A DNA stretch of 64,000 nt, taken from NCBI GenBank assembly GCA_963922815.1, contig CAWUKD010000002.1, positions 9,778 through 73,777 on the forward strand, given 5' to 3'. The DNA comes from SZUA-146 sp963922815 (GTDB lineage Bacteria > Pseudomonadota > Gammaproteobacteria > Steroidobacterales > SZUA-146). The notes beneath the pieces are model-generated. The model made no database searches. It worked only from the letters and a program-made list of their open reading frames with translations, and was not told the origin of the DNA. The position numbers were made by a program, and so were the translations under genes. This document shows positions 60,298-64,000 of this stretch, piece after piece (within the stretch, counting starts at the first letter, position 1; each line of letters starts with the position of its first letter).

Positions 60298-61737
60298 TTA
60301 GTCGACCAGTCCGAGCGCCCGGGCCATGATGTCGAAAATCCTGTTCTGTTCGATCACCCCTCGCACGTTACTTGAGCCAGGTCCGCCGGCGTAGACCGGA
60401 ACGTCCGTACCGCTATGGGTTTCGCCATACTTCAGACCAACGGCTGCGGCCTGCAGGAAGTCGATGTCGCTGGTGTCGGTAGTTGCCATGACGCGCTCTT
60501 TTGCAGCCATGTACCCAGGTCCGTTGGCGTAGGTAAGCGACGTGTATGGCTGGCCGTCAATATCCAGAGCCGGTTTGCGCGTAGATGTGCCGTCGGGCCC
60601 GTTTTCGATGACCTTCCCAAGTATCGGATTGCCGCGCGTTGAATAGCCGCCCATGGACATCGTGTGGCCATGATCGGCCGTCACAATTATCAGCGTGTCG
60701 TCAAGCGAAACGGTTTTTAGCGTGGCTTCAATTGCCGCGGAAAATTCGATGGTTTCGGTAAGAGCGCGGGCCGCGTTGCCCTGGTGGTGAGCATGGTCTA
60801 TACGACCACCTTCGACCAGCAGGAAATACCCGCTGTCACGCTTTTTGAGATGATTGATTGCGGCAATGGTCATATTGGTGAGCGACGGTTCGTTCGTGTC
60901 CGCACGAACGCGATCGATTTCGTAGCTCATGTGCGAAGGCGTGAACACGCCCAGCACCTGACGCGATGTGTTGCGGCTGCGGGTGGCTGCGTTCAGCGTG
61001 GATCGATCGTCCACCACGGTATGGTTTTCCGGGTCCTGCGCTTCCCACTGTTCCAGCAGGTTGCGTCCGTCTGTACGCCTTCCGCCTTCGCTTTCGGGCA
61101 AAAACTGGGCCAGCCCCCCACCCAGCGCTATATCGATGCCATCACCGGCGTCGAATGAGACGAGCTGCCGGGCGATATCGGTACAACCATTGGCGTTTTC
61201 GGGCAGCGCACCGTTGTTTTCCCAGCCGCGATCTGCGCTGTGCGCATAGGCCGCGGCCGGCGTTGCGTGCGTGATGCGGGCGGTAGAGACGACGCCAGTT
61301 GCCAGTCCGCGTTCTTCTGCCAGTTGGACGATGGACGGCACTACGGCTGAATGCTGCGTTGAGCAGTCGCCACGGACAACGCGGGGACCAACTCCGATCA
61401 CACCAGCCAGCGTTTTGTAGCCCGAGAGCATGGCCGTTGCCGTGCCGGCTGAATCCGGGACCTGCTGGTTCGTGTTGTATACTTTTGCCAGCGCGGTATG
61501 CGGTAAAGTCTCAAATGCCAGCACGTGTTCTTCGCCGGTTCCACCGCGTTGTTGTCCGGCGAGAATACGGGACGCGGTAACCGTGTCGAGACTCATGCCG
61601 TCACCGATAAACAGGATCACATTGCGTGCCTGATGCGGTGAGCCAGCGATGGTTTTTTCGGGCGGTACTGAAACTGAGGTGCATGCCCCCAGAGCGACGG
61701 TTGCGACAGCGAGGCTGGTAATAGTAGTGATTCGCAT
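60298..61737 (-). CDS. phoA: alkaline phosphatase, PhoA family, lipoprotein
   Basis: 479 residues. Signal peptide with lipobox LGA-C (Cys19). NVILFIGDGMSLDTVTASRIL carries the metal-binding Asp, PDSAGTATAMLSGYKT the nucleophile Ser, EGGRIDHAHHQGN and VTADHGHTMSMGGY the Zn and Mg ligands. It releases phosphate from phosphomonoesters. First gene of an operon with the NeuC-like gene. A Pho box was not found in the short upstream region. Confidence 0.93.
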   Translation of the reverse strand: MRITTITSLAVATVALGACTSVSVPPEKTIAGSPHQARNVILFIGDGMSLDTVTASRILAGQQRGGTGEEHVLAFETLPHTALAKVYNTNQQVPDSAGTATAMLSGYKTLAGVIGVGPRVVRGDCSTQHSAVVPSIVQLAEERGLATGVVSTARITHATPAAAYAHSADRGWENNGALPENANGCTDIARQLVSFDAGDGIDIALGGGLAQFLPESEGGRRTDGRNLLEQWEAQDPENHTVVDDRSTLNAATRSRNTSRQVLGVFTPSHMSYEIDRVRADTNEPSLTNMTIAAINHLKKRDSGYFLLVEGGRIDHAHHQGNAARALTETIEFSAAIEATLKTVSLDDTLIIVTADHGHTMSMGGYSTRGNPILGKVIENGPDGTSTRKPALDIDGQPYTSLTYANGPGYMAAKERVMATTDTSDIDFLQAAAVGLKYGETHSGTDVPVYAGGPGSSNVRGVIEQNRIFDIMARALGLVD

Positions 61738-61862
61738 AGATGAGAATTCCGAAGTGCAGGCAACACGCGGGTGATGCGGATAAAAAGATGTTATGAAGCG
61801 CTGGTACAGTGCTTCACACAGGCAGACTGTTTAGGTTAAATCAGACCCCGGGAGACCACAAG

Positions 61863-62219
61863 ATGCAAACCATCAGGAATGAGAGGTCGCTGACATTGAC
61901 GATTCGGATGTCGCTCGTGTTAGTCATGCTTGCATCGGTCGCAGCGTGTAAGTCAGACACCAGCTACGATCGGCATAACCTGAGCCGCGTGTGGCTGAGC
62001 CAGGACGGCAAACAACTGTTTTTTGACGCCACGGCGTCAACGGCATACCCGGCGGATAATGCGGCAGCAGAGGCCGTCAGGCTTGGCTGGATGGCCGACT
62101 GGCTCAAGCTGCGCAAATTCTGCACGGGCGGGCATCGGGTGGCGGATCGCCGGCCGATTCGCAGCGATGAATACAACCCTCAGCGCCACGACCTTCGTTA
62201 CCGGATCGAGTGCCTATAA
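61863..62219 (+). CDS. small hypothetical lipoprotein
   Basis: 118 residues from ATG 61863 (GGGAG 8 bases upstream). Lipobox-like ASVAA-C near residue 33. The mature part (RHNLSRVWLSQDGKQLFFDATASTAYPADN...WLKLRKFC) has no recognisable family. Orphan gene, divergent from phoA. Confidence 0.65.
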   Translation: MQTIRNERSLTLTIRMSLVLVMLASVAACKSDTSYDRHNLSRVWLSQDGKQLFFDATASTAYPADNAAAEAVRLGWMADWLKLRKFCTGGHRVADRRPIRSDEYNPQRHDLRYRIECL

Positions 62220-62258
62220 GCTGCGTTTCTGAAGCCCGGCAGGTACCCCCGCGAGGCA

Positions 62259-63092
62259 TCAACGCGGCGGGTGGCTCTCAATAAACTCCCTGATCGCGGG
62301 CATATAAATGTCCTTGCTGGTGACGAAACCGTCCCGATGGCGACCGGTGATTTCAATCAGCCGCGTATTCGGTGGTGCCGCGGCCAGCAGAGCCTTGCCG
62401 TGATGAAGGCCAATAAGTTCATCGTTTGAGCTGTGAACCAGCAGGAGCGGCGACGTTATCCGGGACAGTTTTTCGAGCGTGTTGTATTTGACGTGCACGT
62501 TAAACAGGGACTTTAGTAACGGATAAAGCTCGGTGGCCAGGTCGTGCAGGGTGCTGAAGGTTGATTCCAGGATGACGGCCCGCGGTTTGGCATGGGTGGC
62601 AAGGTGAGCGGCAATCGCGGCCCCGAGAGAGCGTCCTAACAGAACGATGCTGCCAGCGTCATAGCCACGGTCAGCGGTCAGATACTGCCAGACGGCGTCG
62701 ACGTCGTTGTAGGTTCCCTGTTCGCTCGGTGTTCCCGTACTGCGGCCGTATCCCCGATAGTCGAACAAACAAACGGCCATACCCAGCTCAAGATAAAACA
62801 TCACCGTATCTTCGCGGCCCGCGATGCTCCCGCGATTCCCATGGCACAGGAGAATCAGGCCCTCGGCGCCTTCGCGACTGGCCAGCCACCCGTGAAGACG
62901 TTCGCCGTCAGGCGTCTTGATGAACAGCTCTTCGAGCGCGACATCGGAAGGAAAGCTCGGTGCAACAAAATCGTGTTCACCGGGTTCGGGTTTAAAAATC
63001 AGTCGGCGACTGACGTGGGGTGCTCCGATAATGACGAGTGTAACAACCGCAATTACCGCCAACGCAATTGCTGTCAGTATGCCGAAGCTCAT
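62259..63092 (-). CDS. alpha/beta hydrolase, membrane-anchored (YsxA/BAAT-like)
   Basis: 277 residues. N-terminal transmembrane helix (about 5-24), then the hydrolase: LCHGNRGSIAGR (oxyanion hole), YRGYGRSTGTPSEQGTYND, nucleophile elbow LLGRSLGAAIA, VHSSNDELIGLHHG (Asp) and a final GRHRDGF (His). Substrate unknown. Its ATG and the DUF192 stop share the bases TAATG, so they are coupled. Confidence 0.85.
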   Translation of the reverse strand: MSFGILTAIALAVIAVVTLVIIGAPHVSRRLIFKPEPGEHDFVAPSFPSDVALEELFIKTPDGERLHGWLASREGAEGLILLCHGNRGSIAGREDTVMFYLELGMAVCLFDYRGYGRSTGTPSEQGTYNDVDAVWQYLTADRGYDAGSIVLLGRSLGAAIAAHLATHAKPRAVILESTFSTLHDLATELYPLLKSLFNVHVKYNTLEKLSRITSPLLLVHSSNDELIGLHHGKALLAAAPPNTRLIEITGRHRDGFVTSKDIYMPAIREFIESHPPR

Positions 63093-63598
63093 TAGCGGGT
63101 CTTGAAGTGCTCGTGCAGAATCTTGTCACCGACGCGAATCGTGTATTTATCGGCGCTGCCGGCTTCGAGTTCCAGTGCTCCACGAACCTGTCCCGAAGAG
63201 CGCATCCCTTTGAGGGATTTCGGTGTCGCATGGGTATGGATGTCGGATATTTCGCCATTGCTCTTGATAAAAAAGATGTCGAGCGACAGCGGCGTGTTTT
63301 TCATCCACATAGAGCCAATTCGGCGACGCGGATACCGGAACAGCATTCCTGTTTTTTCCGGCAGGTCTTCAATAAACATAAGGCCCTGCTTCATCTGTTC
63401 GTCGGTTGCAGCCACATACACGACAAAGTCGAGTGTCCGCCCGTCGCTGGTCTGTACCTGCAGCGTGTCACGCGCGAAATCCTTGAGCAGCGGCTCGTCC
63501 AGGTCCGCGACGGTTGGTGCTGTATCACAGGCCGACAGAGTGACTGACACGCCGATAAACAGGCACAACATAAAAGCAACTAAAGAACGCTGGTGCAT
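63092..63598 (-). CDS. DUF192 family lipoprotein
   Basis: 168 residues. N-terminal signal with lipobox TLSA-C. The DUF192 core has FVVYVAATDEQMKQGLMFIEDLP, GMLFRYPRRRIGSMWMKNTPLSLDIFFI and the Arg-rich RVGDKILHEHF end. The function of this widespread family is unknown. Its ATG abuts the T-run of the preceding terminator, with no room for its own promoter or ribosome site. Confidence 0.85.
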   Translation of the reverse strand: MHQRSLVAFMLCLFIGVSVTLSACDTAPTVADLDEPLLKDFARDTLQVQTSDGRTLDFVVYVAATDEQMKQGLMFIEDLPEKTGMLFRYPRRRIGSMWMKNTPLSLDIFFIKSNGEISDIHTHATPKSLKGMRSSGQVRGALELEAGSADKYTIRVGDKILHEHFKTR

Positions 63599-63632
63599 AA
63601 AAAAAGCCCCGATGATTAGGTCATCGGGGCTT
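63597..63632 (-). terminator. Rho-independent terminator of the OmpA-family gene
   Basis: AAGCCCCGATGA (63604-63615) pairs perfectly with TCATCGGGGCTT (63621-63632) over TTAGG, and on the minus strand is followed by about seven T. Confidence 0.92.
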
Positions 63633-63670
63633 AGGATAACGGGTTTAGCCGTTAATTAGCCAGTAAAGAC

Positions 63671-64000
63671 TTACTCGCTGGTCACACGCAGTGTGACGCG
63701 GCGATTACTCTGGCGTCCTTCAGGCGTGTCGTTGTTTGCGATTGGGCTGGTTTCGCCGAATCCACGAGCCGTAATGCGTGACGCATCGATTCCTTTACCG
63801 ATGATGTAGTCACGAACGGACTCAGCGCGTCGCTGAGACAGGCTCATGTTGTACGATGCAGCGCCTGAGCTGTCAGTGTGACCTTCAGCTTCAACGGTAA
63901 CATCCGTGTATTTCCTGAGCGTAGCCGCTGCGCCGTCCAGTACTGAAGAAGACGTTGGTGTCAGCGTGGCAGAATTCAGTTCGAATTCGACGCCAGGCAG
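63671..64000 (-). CDS. OmpA-family protein, C-terminal part (cut by window edge)
   Basis: The last 109 codons plus TAA of a minus-strand gene. The peptide begins LPGVEFELNSATLT and contains VEAEGHTDSSGAASYNMSLSQRRAESVRDYI and ITARGFGETSPIANNDTPEGRQSNRRV, a complete OmpA peptidoglycan-binding domain (HTD Asp and NRRV Arg present). The N-terminal part lies beyond the window. Not listed by simple ATG-based searches because its start is outside. Confidence 0.92.
   Translation of the reverse strand: MPGVEFELNSATLTPTSSSVLDGAAATLRKYTDVTVEAEGHTDSSGAASYNMSLSQRRAESVRDYIIGKGIDASRITARGFGETSPIANNDTPEGRQSNRRVTLRVTSE

Noticed and set aside
1..64000. tRNA, rRNA, CRISPR arrays, insertion sequences or attachment sites
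   Set aside because: None were seen on either strand; no tandem direct repeats with spacers, no transposase or integrase product, no cloverleaf-like RNA.

Overview
The window looks like a chromosomal stretch from a free-living, aerobic, probably marine gammaproteobacterium. This rests on gene content only: a SusC-free TonB-dependent receptor of the gammaproteobacterial type, a LexA box of the classic CTGT-N8-ACAG form, a VPLPAA-type PEP-CTERM sorting signal, a GH16 laminarinase-like enzyme, TPR-sulfotransferases and several CRTAC1 (FG-GAP plus ASPIC/UnbV) proteins. A Woeseiaceae-like affiliation is my inference and is not proven. No rRNA, tRNA, CRISPR, insertion sequence or prophage was seen. 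The DNA is densely packed and looks uniform.

Region by region. 1-16.7 kb is polysaccharide and sugar use: a DUF885 metallopeptidase-like protein, a secreted GH16 beta-glucanase, a lipase-like hydrolase, a secreted PQQ-type sugar dehydrogenase, an MscS channel, an RDD protein, an orphan pilin with a PilC-like protein, and a glucose module (Na+/sugar symporter, glucokinase, LacI regulator). Three copies of an ATTGACAAC-GTTGTCAAT-like operator link this module and probably the GH16 region into one LacI regulon. A DASS/SLC13 permease follows. 17-22.8 kb is a nearly complete molybdenum cofactor locus, with moaE-moaD-moaC on one strand and moaA-mobA-tauE-moaB-moeA divergent from it. 22.8-29.3 kb holds an RDD protein, a branched-chain 2-oxoacid dehydrogenase operon (E1alpha, E1beta, E2), an amino acid permease and a Prx5-like peroxiredoxin. 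29.4-38.2 kb holds a spondin-domain protein, an OmpR-type two-component system, a TonB receptor, an acyl-CoA synthetase and a PEP-CTERM protein.

38.6-59.1 kb is the unusual part. A nitrilase-family amidase is followed by a 1122-residue TPR/FG-GAP/ASPIC lipoprotein, then a membrane protein that fuses b-type-like helices, five CxxCH haem sites and TPRs, then a membrane-anchored CRTAC1 protein. After a LexA-box-controlled PA0069-type radical SAM gene and glpK comes a second block: a CRTAC1 lipoprotein translationally coupled to a TPR lipoprotein, then two tandem TPR-sulfotransferases, the second of which has lost the PAPS-binding motif. These two blocks look like components of one or two periplasmic TPR/beta-propeller systems with no described function. 

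59-64 kb ends with an alkaline phosphatase-NeuC-like operon, a small lipoprotein, an alpha/beta hydrolase, a DUF192 protein and the 3' end of an OmpA-family gene cut by the window edge.
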